Part shown: positions 1-12,468 of the stretch, piece by piece
Layout: each line of letters opens with the position of its first letter
How positions within the stretch are numbered: position 1 is the first letter of the stretch
Source of the DNA: Parus major
Taxonomy: Eukaryota; Chordata; Aves; Passeriformes; Paridae
DNA length: 64,000 bases
Direction: 5' to 3'
NCBI RefSeq assembly: GCF_001522545.3
Contig: NC_031769.1
Location: 23,025,419-23,089,418 of the forward strand
Translations under genes and position numbers: made by a program
The notes under the pieces: model-generated
The model's database searches: none
Told to the model about the DNA's origin: nothing
The model's input: only the letters and a program-made list of their open reading frames with translations

Positions 1-1453
1 GTGCTGTGCAGCTTTGAGCCTGGTGCCTGGAAATAAAAAGACTTGCCGTGGCACGAAGGCAGGGGTGCAAGGTCCCTCCCTATGCAAGCACTGGGGAGGA
101 GGGAGTCCTCGGCTACGCACTCCACAGTATTTTAATTAGACCCCAATTAGCTTTTCTTTCCTATGCTGTGAAGGTTTGAAAGTCCAGCCAGCCAAATCAG
201 ATTTCTAAAAATGGATGAAAAAACTTAGGGAAAGGACTTGTGCTAGGAGACTAAAAGGTGACGTTGTTTATCAAAGAGATGAGAGGCGGAAGAGCAGAAC
301 ACTGATGAGTTCAAAATGAGAACTCATACAGATACTGTAAAAATCTTACTTTCTGTTTTTCAGTAAATGGCAGGCAAATGATAGACAAAGACACTGCATT
401 TAAAATAATATTTAAATGAGCGTTTGTTTCTATGGTGCTAACAGATGTGACACCTAGTGTCATTAGATAATTTTGAGGCCAAGAGTAAAAGAACTTTTAT
501 GTGGGTAATGGGAAGAGTAACATTTCTGCTTTTTCCTACCTTAGTAAACTTTCCTTCCTTAGTATTTTGCTTACTGGATTTTTTTTTTTTTGCTATAATT
601 TTCTCTTCCATAATTGGGTCTTATGAACTCGCCTTCTCACAGATGAGGGCTAGGAAGAAAATTCCCACATGAAGAATTTGTTCCATAATTGTCAAGAGAC
701 TGTTGGACTTGTGTGGTGTCTTACTCTGAGCACTATCAGAAATAAAGCACCAGACAATATCCAGATCCCTATGGTAGCTTTTATGTAATGTTGAGTATTT
801 CCATTATTCCCTTTTTTCACAATTAGCTATGGCTAATATGGGTATTTGTGACTCTGGCCTCACTGCAGCTCACTTTGTGTCTGTCCCTGGCTGGACTGCT
901 GCTCATAATCTTATAATGTGCCTAAAGGCTAATTTAGAATGTCACATAATGTAAAGGTAGCTTTTTATTTGTCTGTGTTGCACCTACCTGCAGTTTATGT
1001 AACTAACGCTTATAAAAGACTTTCTTGGCTCCTTCAGGTTTCCAAGGGCAGCACAAAGTTTTGATTCCAAGTTAAAAATCCTTCGAGGCTTTAGTGTCTG
1101 TCAGCTTCGCAGTCATTTCTGTCCCTGTGTCAGCTTTCATCCAGAAACTGACATGTCTTTGAATGCTTGAGCTGTTAGTTTTTATATTCCTGGATCTGGT
1201 GGCTTGTTGAAGCACACATTAATAGAAGGTACTTGTATCCTGCTCTGAAGAGAACTTAATGAACTTTACAATCAGTTGAAGCTGTATTTGAGGTGTTTTG
1301 ATTCGATTTTTTTTTTGAGGATTTTTTGGTTGAAGTAAAACCAGAAAAAATGCAGCTTGTTTTGGAGCCTAATACATCGTTTTGTGTTTGACTCAAAACA
1401 CACACTTTTATAGTTCCTATATACCCAGAAATGTTACTAGTCATACTTATAGC
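1..1453. other. Intergenic DNA left of the LTR; no gene seen
   Basis: AT-leaning sequence with short T runs (for example near 580-592 and 1307-1315). Two open frames of 71 and 62 codons show no domain or signal. There is no CpG island, splice-compatible exon or recognisable repeat. In mammals the next gene beyond the CDK6 3' end is FAM133B, but I see none of it here. Confidence 0.5.
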
Positions 1454-1622
1454 TGTGTTGATTTGGCACAGCCTGGTTTTTGGTAGTGGGAGAGGGCCAC
1501 TAGCTTCTGTGAGAAGCTGCTAGAAGCTTCCACCATGTCTGACAGAGCCAATCTCTGATGGCTCTGTAGATGGATATACTGCTGGCCCAGTTGGAGAGGT
1601 TAGCAATGCCCCTGTGATGGCG

Positions 1623-1630
1623 TATTTAAG
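1623..1630 (+). promoter_or_regulatory. TATA-like element of the LTR
   Basis: TATTTAAG lies about 170 bp from the LTR start and about 30 bp before the junction with the foreign segment. The predicted start site would therefore fall almost at the insert. Transcription would run rightwards, towards the CDK6 3' end and antisense to CDK6. Confidence 0.35.
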
Positions 1631-1662
1631 AAGAAAATCAAAACAGGACTGGGCAGTTTTTC

Positions 1663-2027
<365 letters not shown>

Positions 2028-2883
2028 TAGACAAGGAAGTGAGGACATGTGAGGGAAAACAACATGGCAGCACCAAGGCTGGGGGGAAGAGAAGGGGAGG
2101 AGGTGCTCCAAGCGCTGGAGCTGAGGTTCCTCTGCAGGCTGTGGTGAGGACCATGGTGAAGCAGGCTGTCCCCCTGCATCCCATAAGGTCCACGGGGGAT
2201 GCAGAAATTCCACTCACAGCCCATGAGAAAACTGGAGAGGGAGATGCCAGAGAAACAATGAAGAGGATGGATGCCAGAGAAACTTGTGATCCAGTGGGAA
2301 ACTCGAACGGAGAGAGTGGGCCCTTCCTTCCAAACTAGAACAGCCCATCCTTAGAGGACTGCACCCCATGGACAAGTGGCCCACGCCACAACAGTTTGGA
2401 AAAGACTGTTTTTCTATGGGAGGGATTCATGTTGCCACAGCTCAGGCAAGACTGCTGCTTGTGAGATTGGAGCCATGGTGGAGAAGTTCACAGAGAACTG
2501 TCTTCTTCAGGAGGGACCCCACAGCATAGCAGAGAAAGACTCCTCTCCCTAAGCAAACAGAAAAAGATCTCCAGTGCAAAGTGACCAAAACTCCCAGGCC
2601 GTCTCCCTGCACTGTCAGTGGGAAGGAGAGGGGGGTGGGGGAGAAAAAAGGTGTTTTAAAGGCTTATTTTACTTCTCATTATCCTCCTCTGACTCCGTTA
2701 ATATTAAGTTTACCATATACCTTTAAATTTGAATGTGTTTTGCCTTGGAGTGTTTTCTCCCAGTCTTTAACTCATAAACCCTTTGTCAACTCTTTTCTCT
2801 CTCCTCTGCCCAGCTGTAGCAGAAGGGGGTAAGCGAATGGCATTTGTGGGTGGCTGGTGTTTGGCCAGTGTCAAACCATGACA

Positions 2884-3394
2884 ATAACCAATCAATAGTC
2901 ATCAATAAAGTGTGCTCATCTCCTTAAAAGATGAAAACAGCAGAATCTTAAGGAAGACAAAAATACCATGCACATTTAGTACAGCAGTTGGAACAAGTGT
3001 CTGGGAAAAATAGTGCATTTCATGGACAACTGAGAACCATTATAGCTGAATTAAAGCACAGTTTGCCTACACCAAAACAAAGATTTCAGTAAAAACAGAC
3101 CAGTGCTGAATCATACAGCATCCCCAGAAATTGCAGCAGTGTTTTGCCTTTGAAAGAGTGTAAACTCTTAAGATTATAATTTATTTTAAATAGAATTCAT
3201 TGTAGGTAAACAAAATATCTAGGAATGAGTAATTGGCATAAATGAAGGTAAATTTTAATAAAATTGGTATATAGGAAGGTGCTGGAAAGGGCGAGCATGT
3301 GCGTATGTTTCTGTGTCTGGTTGTGTGTGTTTGCTGATTTTCTAGACTACACAGGTTGTTGAGAAACACACTTGGAAACATAAAAACTGGAAAC
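2884..3394. other. Spacer between the LTR and the candidate CDK6 3' end
   Basis: No gene, known repeat or RNA element is recognised. The sequence is AT-rich, with a TTTATT at 3181-3186 that would be a further minus-strand AATAAA, so the CDK6 transcript could also extend into this interval. Confidence 0.4.
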
Positions 3395-3415
3395 CAATGT
3401 TGCTAATTTTCTGTA

Positions 3416-3421
3416 TTTATT
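3416..3421 (-). terminator. Candidate distal poly(A) signal AATAAA of CDK6
   Basis: The minus strand reads TATAATAAATACAG. Some 30-60 nt downstream comes a T/GT-rich stretch (TTTTTATGTTTCC, then AAGTGTGTTTC), which is the usual arrangement of a vertebrate cleavage site. If used, it yields a 3' UTR of about 13.4 kb. Other AATAAA copies exist in the interval, so this is a best guess rather than an established end. Confidence 0.3.
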
Positions 3422-4409
3422 ATACAATACTTACTGCATTTGTATTCATTTTACATTTTTAGATAAAAGAAAAATATAGCTAGAAGGGTGAAGCAGTTTT
3501 AAATACAAAACTAATTTTCTGCCTTTTTACTTTTCAATAATTTGGGAACTAAAGAGAACTAGACACTGTGAAAATTTTTATTATATTGATTTTCATACTG
3601 AACCCTCAGCACCCAACAATAAATACACAACTTTGCTTTTCTTGCACTGCCAGCAGCAAAACGTTCAGTTCCAAAGGACTGTAATTCTGATATAATACAT
3701 TATTGATAACTTTCTGTGTGCCTTAATTTAATTCTGCTGTATTGACACATTAGTTTTGCAGTCAACCATCTTTACAAACTTGTAAAAGCTAAAGAATATG
3801 TTAATACGGTAAGGTGCATGCTCTGATGAACTTCAATGCAGTCAACATAAAGTAGCCCCAGCTGAGGGTGTTCTTATAGCAGAAAGCCCCATAGGGTGAA
3901 ATTTGGGACACAGAGCAGGCATGCAGTTAGATCAAAGGGCTTTGTTTGAAAGCTTGCAAAGGGAGCTCTAGAGTTTCCAAAGTGTCTGTGTTACTTCCCA
4001 GCCATTCTGTACAGCAGAAACTTACTTTTTCCCAATGTGTATATGGTAATCAGCAGCTGTGCAAGAAGATGAGAGAGTCTGCAAGATTTCCTGTACAGCA
4101 ATGGTGCAAGATTTCTATATACCACAGTTCACATGCTGTAGCCCCTTGATGTCATATTGATGACTAAAAGGTAAACCAGTATATTTGAGTAACAATTCAA
4201 GAAATCGCTGTTACATTTTTCTGTACCTCTGCAGGTGATACTGTATTTCACACACAGGTGATTTTAATGCTGAATGCAAAGAATGTAAAGAACACTGACT
4301 AGTAACTATTAAGCACACAGAACAAAAAACAAAATGATGCACCTTTAAAAGAAACAGTAACACACGCACCTTTTCATGTTTGTACCCTGATTAAAAGAAT
4401 ATCATGAAT

Positions 4410-4417
4410 TTCAAGTA
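4410..4417 (-). promoter_or_regulatory. miR-26 8-mer seed match
   Basis: The transcript strand reads TACTTGAA, a full 8-mer for miR-26. CDK6 is reported as a miR-26 target in mammals. The site matters only if transcription reaches the distal poly(A) candidate near 3400. Confidence 0.3.
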
Positions 4418-4557
4418 TGAAATGATACAGTGAAATCATGTCCTGTGAATAGGTATCAATGGTAGTTTAGGTAGTACAGTTTGCACTGTAGGTAACTTTC
4501 CATCTTGCAAAACAGAATCCTACTGCATATGTAGGTAAAGTGACTTGAAATGCTAAA

Positions 4558-4660
4558 ACCTGACATGCCAACTGTTGCACTGGTATAGACTGACATACAA
4601 CGCTGTAGAAGTCAACAGGACTATGCTGATTTTCACCAGCTGAATATATGCCCTAAGGTG
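4558..4660. repeat. Possible ancient amniote repeat relic
   Basis: The string GAAGTCAACAGGACTATGCT, then GATTTTCACCAGCTGAATAT and ATGCCCT, resembles a motif repeated widely in reptile and bird DNA (a 'GACTTCAACAGGACTATGCTGATTTACACCAGCTGAGGATCTGGCC'-type block, cited from general memory in shortened sense). I cannot assign a family. It lies in the presumed distal CDK6 3' UTR. Confidence 0.3.
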
Positions 4661-4747
4661 AATGAAGAAATGTATTCCAAACTGCTTTGCATGCTTTCCT
4701 TGAATTATCAAATCCGAGACAACTCCAGAGCAAATGATATTTTATGA

Positions 4748-4834
4748 CAAAAAAAGGTGAAAAAAAAGAAAAAAATAATCCAAACAGCATAGAGGCTGTT
4801 TCAATTTTCTTTTACTGATTTTTTTTTTTTTTTT
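4748..4834. repeat. A-rich tract facing a T16 run (inverted homopolymer pair)
   Basis: An A-rich stretch at 4748-4777, interrupted only by a few G and T, is followed about 40 bp later by sixteen T at 4819-4834. In the CDK6 transcript this is A16 followed by a U-rich stretch, able to pair with it. The A16 run could also mis-prime oligo-dT in cDNA work. Confidence 0.7.
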
Positions 4835-6954
4835 AATTATATTGAGAAATGAAGGTACAGAGAGAGATTTGGATTTGCTAATGGATGTTGGTCTGGTGTA
4901 ATATCAATTAATAAAGCTACTCTGGATGTGTCTCAGAAGCTGTCGTCACTGTTCATAGTATTCTGTAAACCTGAAACCACGAGTTTAATAATGCCTTTTG
5001 AGAACATAACCTATCTTGAAGATTCTAAACCTAGTATCTCTTGAGAGTTACAAACAGGCTTAACTTTATATGACTTCGGTTAACTTCAGTGGGATTTGTC
5101 ACGTGTAAGGTAGGCACACATGGAGCAGTAAGAACTGAATCTTATTTCTGATACATTTCTGTACCAGCACCCTGCTTTTCTCCACATATCCCAATGCCAC
5201 TAAGTACAATTCTGACCTTTTGTATAAAAAAGCAACGAACAGAAATTTTTAGAGAAATAATGTAACTAGAGTTAAGATTTTTCTCACACATTACAATTTA
5301 TATAGTATTCTTGCAGATTTACTACGCTTAAGTATCTTTATATAGACCTGAGCTGCCTGACACTGAAATTTTGGAGACTTACAAGGCCAAATTCTTGGTT
5401 TAATTTAACTGTAGTCAGTGGAATAACAGTAAGAGTAAATCATACTATATGATTTAAAATACTTTGAAACTCCAACCCTATTTTATGCAATTGTCCATGC
5501 ACAAAAAAAACCCCAAAACAAACCACCACCTAAATTTGCTGCCTTTATGCTTTTATTTAGGCAGCAATATTACTTCAATCCCAGATGGGCAACTTTATCA
5601 ATGCAGAAAACTTTCTTCAGTTACAAGATGCTGCACAAACTTAATCTTCCGTGGCTTAAGTACCTGGAATCAACAGATACCTGCTGGGCCTTCTACAAAC
5701 AAACAAACTAAAGCCAAAGGCAGCCTATGTAATGTTTTCTAATTTTAGTTTTTCAGACAACATCCCCCCACTATGTGTAAAATTAGCTCTACAATAGCAT
5801 TTCAAAGTAATCTGGTTATTCCTTTACAAATTAAAACAAACAAAAATGTTCTAAAGCATAAAAATACTAAATCTGAACACATATACTACTCTAGTTGCAA
5901 AACTCAATGCACAGTATGACGCTTATTTATGATTTTTTCAGACTGATCTATCTTCCTGCCTCTCTAAGAAGCTAGCATCATTTCAACAACCAAAATGTGT
6001 ACTAAATGCAAATAAACAATAAAGCAGCAAGACTCAACACATTTTTTTTGCAACTACCCTTTCACAGGACTAATGTGTTTTAATATAAAATAATATACTA
6101 AATCATAATAGCAATAATTTATATTAATGTCAAATAACTTGAAGATAAATGTGTCAACATTTTCAATAAACACAGACTCCATTTACTGGTGTCTTGGTGC
6201 TGTTATTAACCATGTGTCCTCACAATTACAGTCAGTTACTGAAGGAAAGTCTTTTTCTGCAAACACTCTGTGAGCAGCTGCACTCACACGAGTAAGCCCT
6301 CTCTGCTCTGTGAGACTGCTCAGCACTTTTATCTTTGCAGACACAGACCTTCAGACTGAAGAGTATCAAGCTAGTGAGGAAGTACAAACACACACTGTAA
6401 CACAGAAAGTAGAAGACAGACATATGGACGAAAGCACCCTGTGATGCCTTTGGGAGTTTATAATATAAACATCATTTCCAAAGTACACAGTTCCAACTTG
6501 TAACACAGCATTTTGAGGGTATAATTTTTCTTTAACTAGAGCATTCAAAGACATTATACTTTTAAAGCTGCTCAAAGTAATGCAGCAAAACATTATATTA
6601 ACAATAAAATTCATATGATATTCAAGGGAAGATTAATTTAAATGAATTTGAATTAAATGATTAATCTGAATGCTTGTAAAGAATTTACAAGGAAATTAAA
6701 AACTGCAAGGAACTAATTAATGTTCATCTGTGGGCTTGGTTTCAGTGCCAAAATGATACAGCATTGTGCAGAAAACAGATTCCACTGGAAAAATAAATGG
6801 CACCTTTATCTTTTCCTTATCTTCAGTGTTTTAAAATGTGTTTCTTGCCCTAGCAGAAGGGACTACCTTGCCAATGAATGGTGCCTGGCTAAAAGTCCTT
6901 GAGACTCTTTCAGTCTGTGTGGCAACTGGAACTGGCTCTCATTTCTTACTGAAA

Positions 6955-6961
6955 AGCACCA
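6955..6961 (-). promoter_or_regulatory. miR-29 seed match (7-mer)
   Basis: The transcript strand reads TGGTGCT, preceded by GA. It lies in the probable distal UTR, just beyond (3' of) the CR1 at about 7155-7399 in transcript direction. Confidence 0.3.
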
Positions 6962-7154
6962 TCATCATGTAAACTTCGTTTGCTCACATTGCTGTGACTC
7001 CAAATGGGTTCTAAGAAAGGAGTTCAATCTCTTGGCAAAGAGATTTTGAACATTATGGAGAATAACAGGTTTTTAACAGTGCTTAATGGAAGGCAGATGC
7101 TGTGGATGTTGAATTCTGTTTGTTGGAACTAAGGAAAGACAACCTCACTCTCAT

Positions 7155-7399
7155 GACCAGTGACAGGACTTGAAGCTGAGTCAGGGAGGGTTTATGCTAG
7201 ATATCAGAAAAAGGTTCTTCACCCACAGGGTGACTGGGCACTGGAACAGGCTCCCCAGGGAAGTGGTCACAGCACCAAGCCTGGTTCAGGCAGAGTTCAA
7301 GTGGTGTTTGGACAACACTCTTAGGCACATGGTGTGATTCTTGGAGTTGGACTCAGTGATCCTGATAAATCCTTTCCAACTCAGCATATTCTATGATTC
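7155..7399 (+). mobile_element. CR1 retroposon, 5'-truncated, antisense to CDK6
   Basis: The sequence follows the avian CR1 3' region in order: GGGAGGGTTTATGCTAGATA, then AGAAAAAGGTTCTTCACCC, then ACTGGAACAGGCTCCCCAGG, then TTGGACTCAGTGATCCT, ending in ATTCTATGATTCC. Only about 245 bp remain. It lies in the presumed long CDK6 3' UTR and would be transcribed antisense. It supplies one extra miR-29 seed match (7271-7277). The left border is approximate. Confidence 0.85.
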
Positions 7400-8775
7400 C
7401 CTTAATACTGACCACCACAAAGTGATCAAAATTTTCAGACAGTGCTGGCCTTCCCTCTTTCTGAGATGATAAACTATAAAGTAATGCTCTTCAACTTACT
7501 ACACACAACAGAAAGGAAAATGGCAGTAGAGAAGTGAAATAAATCAAACCAGAACAAAACAAAGCTGGAACACCACAGAGTTGCTAGTCACCTAAAGAGA
7601 AAAAGCCTCTAATCTCATGATGCTGCAGTCCTTCTGTCACGCTCTGATAGGTAACTTCAGTTCAAAATGTGCATGGCAACCAATACTTTCACACAAGCAC
7701 ATCCCCCCTGAGCTTACATAAGCCACCTTCTACAGCCTCACATCCACAAACTTCTTGCCAGCATCCAATTTCTGATGCACATTTTCCTGTAGGTGCAACT
7801 CATGGTTACAGCCACCTTTCTTAAAAGGGACTCCAAGATAAAAGTCCCTGCAAAAAATCATGGTGGGTTTGGCTTTGCTAGAAAAACACTTACTTAACTA
7901 GCATGCTGCAGACTCAGGCTACATTTTAAACCCAGTTTGGTGGATTCTTTTCTACCACAGATGAAGGATGATTGCTTGAGATACATATAATCCACCTGAA
8001 ATACAACACTTTGTCCTTTCCCACAGAATGTCCAGAATTCAGTATCATCCCTTTTGTGCAGTGGGAGAGTTTTCTTAGGGGAGTTCTTATATCACAGCTG
8101 TTTAAAATGCAGAAAGTAAAAGTCAACTCTCATAGAAACAGTAAATGTCCCCTTTAGATGCAGGGAAGACTTTTCCTCAGGAGAATATTTTGGCATTTAA
8201 GGTCTGTTTGTGCCTAGTACTTGCTCTGTACTTTACACTGTCTTAGCCAAAAGGGAAGGAATGAGCTCCATTACGTACATGAACACAACCTATCTTGAGA
8301 GCTGGGGACTGTTTCACAGTTGCTCCACCCTGTGCCAGGAGGAATCCTCTTCCTGGGAATAGGGATCTTGGGGAAGGGGAGGGGAAGCGGGGTAAGCAGT
8401 AGGAGGCTGGCATTGCTAGTCTTGTATCCATCAAAAGCTTCTGTGTAACAGGGGCATCACTGTGTGTTCTTGTAAAAATGTGCATCACAGACAGTTGTTC
8501 AGGGATCTTCTGTGCTTAGTAGATGATCTTCTGAATCCAAAGTTGTTCTGGCTGATCAACTGAACAGTATGTTCAATCTAGTCTGCTCTAGCTCATTACT
8601 TGGCTTGAACCAAAAAGTGTGAAAGTAGCACACATTTAGCCATATTCTACTGTACTACTTTCCTGTTCCTAATGAGAATCAAGGGAAACCTAGAGTACAA
8701 ATCGCTGGCTGGCCAAGACTGAAAGCTGCAGAGTAAGGCAGTAATTTAGCTCACAGCTACTTCAGTGGTAGTGGA

Positions 8776-8782
8776 AGCACCA
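8776..8782 (-). promoter_or_regulatory. miR-29 seed match (7-mer)
   Basis: The transcript strand reads TGGTGCT in the probable distal UTR. It is one of three non-repeat copies. Confidence 0.3.
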
Positions 8783-11700
8783 GCAGGGTCAGGTACAAAT
8801 GAAAGGTAATTGTCATTGCAGTGAGAGGAAGCAGGAAAGCTGGAAAACTGCTGAGGAATAGACTTGTCAGGGCTTCCTTCACAGTATCACAGAAGGATGA
8901 TCTGGTATGAGGAAAGGACTGCTTGAGTGGCTGAGTGATCTACCATTATATGTATTTAACAAGAGACAGAGAACTACTGCAGAGAATTAGAGATTTTCCA
9001 TCCCTGGAAGTCTGAAGTTTGTCTCTGTGCCAAGCCTAGTTGCTCATGCTTAATGGAAGGACTAAAATTAGCCACTCTGTGCCAACACTTACCCTGCCAC
9101 CCATGCACATAGACTGAACACAACAAAATGCCATGCAGGCCTCCTATTCTGCATTTTTTTGAGCTGGCATAATAATAGTTAACAGTAGCTGTCATTGGCA
9201 GAGCAGCTCAGAAAGCTCATTCCTACTCTACAACCTACAAAAAGTCTTTTCCTGTGGCAGATGATTTTGCATTATTATTTACACTGGGTGTCGGACAGAC
9301 TTGCTAAGCTCTCAGACTTGCTCCTGTAAGATGGTGAGCCACCTGGACTGAGCCAGCAAAACTTGCATATGGATAACCTTATCAAAATCCAAGTATGCAA
9401 AACCATGCCATTTTGGATGACCAAAGGATTTTCTATTTGCAGCAGGAGTTCTTCTAATGCACAACATTGCACACTAATAGGCACTGCCAGTGGCTCTCCT
9501 GCAGCAGAGCTTCACATTCTCCAATGTCTGCAGCTGAACTACAGGCAATGTCTCTGTGGACAACTTAGTCTGCTGTCAAGCTCTCTCATAAGACTTTTTT
9601 TCATATTTACCCAGAAAAAGCCCTAGCTAAAAAATAGAGCTGTTGCTATGTTGAAGAAGTGCACTGGAACTCACGACTCGAGTTGGCATAAGTATCTGGA
9701 ACCAAAATCCTGTTCATGAGTCTTGCTTTATCATCTTGTATGACAGGAGAAAACAAAACAATTGGAAAGAAGTCTTCCCCCTATGTTTATATGTAACTTT
9801 TCCACAAAGTCAAACTCACTTGCCAACTCTCCTACTCTCTGCCTGTTTTTTCTCTTTCCATCACATCACGATTTTCTTCCTTCATCTAGCTACTCAAAAT
9901 TAATCCTAACATTAAAGAACTGGGGTTTTACTTTTTTTAAAAAAGGATGAGAACTAGCGTAACATGATGTACGTGTGAAACATGGAATAAAATGTAGGGT
10001 TCCATATCATTGAACATTGATTTCAAACCCTTTAGGAGTAATTGTACAAAGGAATCTGTCAGTCTGTGAAAATTCATTTTCCATTCAGTGGCAGACACTG
10101 TCCTCTGTCTGGATTTAACATGAGCATGTCAATGTGAGCAACTATCCATGTAAACACTAGAAAATGTGGGGTTTTTTCAGGCTCGTGGATGGGTTTTAGA
10201 TGCAGAAAGCTAATAGTGTGAATGTGAATTTGGCTTGCTCAAAAATGGACAGTTAGCTTGAGAGCTTTACAGAACATCCTTGTAGACACCAAAGTAAATC
10301 TTAACATGATGTGTTTACCCATCTCCTTTCAAATAGTACACGTTGCTTTAGTGCACATGAACATTTGAGTGGTAGTTCGAATAAATACATACTTGGATGC
10401 TTTTTTTCATAAAACCCTATCAACTTTGCAAAGTCAGAGAAAAAGTATCAGTTTCAATGCCTATTTAATACATGTTGTTTGCACTTACATTTCTCACATC
10501 AAAAAAATGCTCCTTTTCACTCATCCTGACAATATTTTCCAAACAGCTCATTAAAAATCTCTTTTCTAATCTTTATCAAGTGTCAGAAGTCTGTGGGTGC
10601 TTTTTTTTAATTTTTTTGAAGGCAGTATATTTTGTCTGATCCTTTCTCTGGAAACAAAAAAATCTGCTCTACTACAATCACCAACAATCAAAATACTATA
10701 GTAGAAGTTCTTTTTACTTTCTCTAGCCTTGCAAAAGTCTCATTAACATTGGGCCTGATAAAACCCATCAGTATATCCCAAACCAGATTAAAATATGTAA
10801 CATTAAGGGAAAAAGACCATATGGTTAAGGAGTTTTGATTCATCTTTGCTGTTTTGCACAGTCTTTCAGTGAAGGCTGGAAAACTGAACATTGCAGAAGC
10901 TTCCACAGGACTTTTAAGTAAAAGCAAATTTTCCACTAACTTTACTCACAACAGCCTTGGGTTTTTCAGAAACCAAAAGGCTCATCTAAGAATGGTGCTG
11001 GTTAATTTTAGTTTCTGATGAGTACATGAAGAACTGAGGGTATCTACTCAGCCTGAAAAAATCACTTTTGAGAACAAGTTCCCACTTGATTCAGTTCTGT
11101 TTGGGTGCCTATCACTGAATTAAAAACATACACATAATTTTTCAGGAATACTTTTTAATGAAAAAATATACGAGTTTCAAGATGTTGAGTGTTACAGCTA
11201 AAGTAATGATTTTCAGCTGGTTTCTCCGAGAGTCTAATGAGCCATTTTTCATATTATTTGTGCACACTACTCTTAAGTGGTCTTTATGGTTCTTACATTG
11301 TATATGTGTTGCATATCAGTATGCAATACTTGCTAAGCTTCAAAATAAGGGAAGAAAACACACTTGGCAAAAGTATATTTGTCAGTTCATATGTCTACAT
11401 CTTTCTTCTTTTAATGGACTAGTTAAATAAAATCAATGAGAAAGCTTCTTTCTGTTTTACATAAATTACTGAGATTTGATGGTTACAGAGTCTAGTCCAG
11501 AAACTAGAATTGTATTACAGCCATTATCTAATAATTTGCAAGACACAGACAGATAATAAAATAAACAGCTCACAAATAAAACCTCAATTTGAGTCATACA
11601 GCCTGTTAGACTGTTAAAATTGTAGTCATGTTTTTGTACATCTGAACTGTACTTGCACCAAAAAAAAGATGTGAAAATACAACTTGGAAGCTTAAACATA

Positions 11701-12455
11701 AAATCCCATTTAATTTTCTAGAGATTGTTTCTGATTTTTTTCTTCATTGAAAGTAACCTGTATACTCAAAGCTTAGTAATCAAAAGGAAGTAAAAGTACA
11801 GCTTATTGATAGTCAGTTATTGAAGAGTTCACCTCTCTATGAAAGTAAAAATATATTTTTAAAATTTTCCTCCACTAATGCAGTTTGGAAAAATGCTTTT
11901 TCTAACACACTAATTTCAAGAAAATAATTTACACATTAAAAAAGTGTGAAATCCTGTTAACATCAAAAAATATCTTGATATTTAGAAGCAGTTTTGAAGC
12001 AATAAAATAAATATGTTAGGCTCCTAAGCTTGCAATCAATTCAAGCTTCAAGCATGAAACAACAAAATCACTCAAATAGCCTAGTATCTTCTAATTCACA
12101 TTGTATATAAAAGTCAATCTATTCCTGAACCTACTATATATGAAAAATACTAGCCAAGTGGTTCTATAAAACAGAGTTCTTAGAATACACTTCTTCATTG
12201 TGTCTGTTATGTGGAACATAATTTATGTGGCCTTTTAAACCAAACAGTGTGGCTTCTGATTTCGTATATGTATTTGACAACTGATGTGTCTTCAGTTGTG
12301 AGTCAGGCAAGTGCTCCAAGTTTGCTGACTAAAAGACCAAAACAGCATGTTTTCTCTTTATTTTCCATATTAAAGTTGGTCTAATACCTAACAGCAGAAA
12401 GAATTATATGTATAAAAAACCACGCTTCTCAAAGACAGTGAGTTAACCTGTGAAA

Positions 12456-12468
12456 AGCAGCAAGGCAC
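12456..12468 (-). promoter_or_regulatory. Overlapping miR-124 and miR-15/16 seed matches
   Basis: On the plus strand AGCAGCA (12456-12462) runs directly into AAGGCAC (12462-12468), sharing one base. The transcript therefore reads GTGCCTTGCTGCT: a 7-mer match to miR-124 next to a 7-mer match to miR-15/16/195. Both families are known CDK6 regulators in mammals. The sites cannot be occupied together because they overlap. They are present only if the long 3' UTR is used. Confidence 0.35.

Noticed and set aside
2039..2338. Open frame of 99 codons immediately after the kinase fragment
   Set aside because: The sequence is the LTR's own internal repeat-like region (GTGCTCCAAGCGCTGGAGCT and similar). 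It is open by chance and does not continue the kinase.
3652..6029. Additional AGCAGCA (miR-15/16) matches at 3652-3658 and 6023-6029
   Set aside because: Single 7-mers are expected about once per 13 kb by chance and have no supporting context, so they were not annotated as sites.
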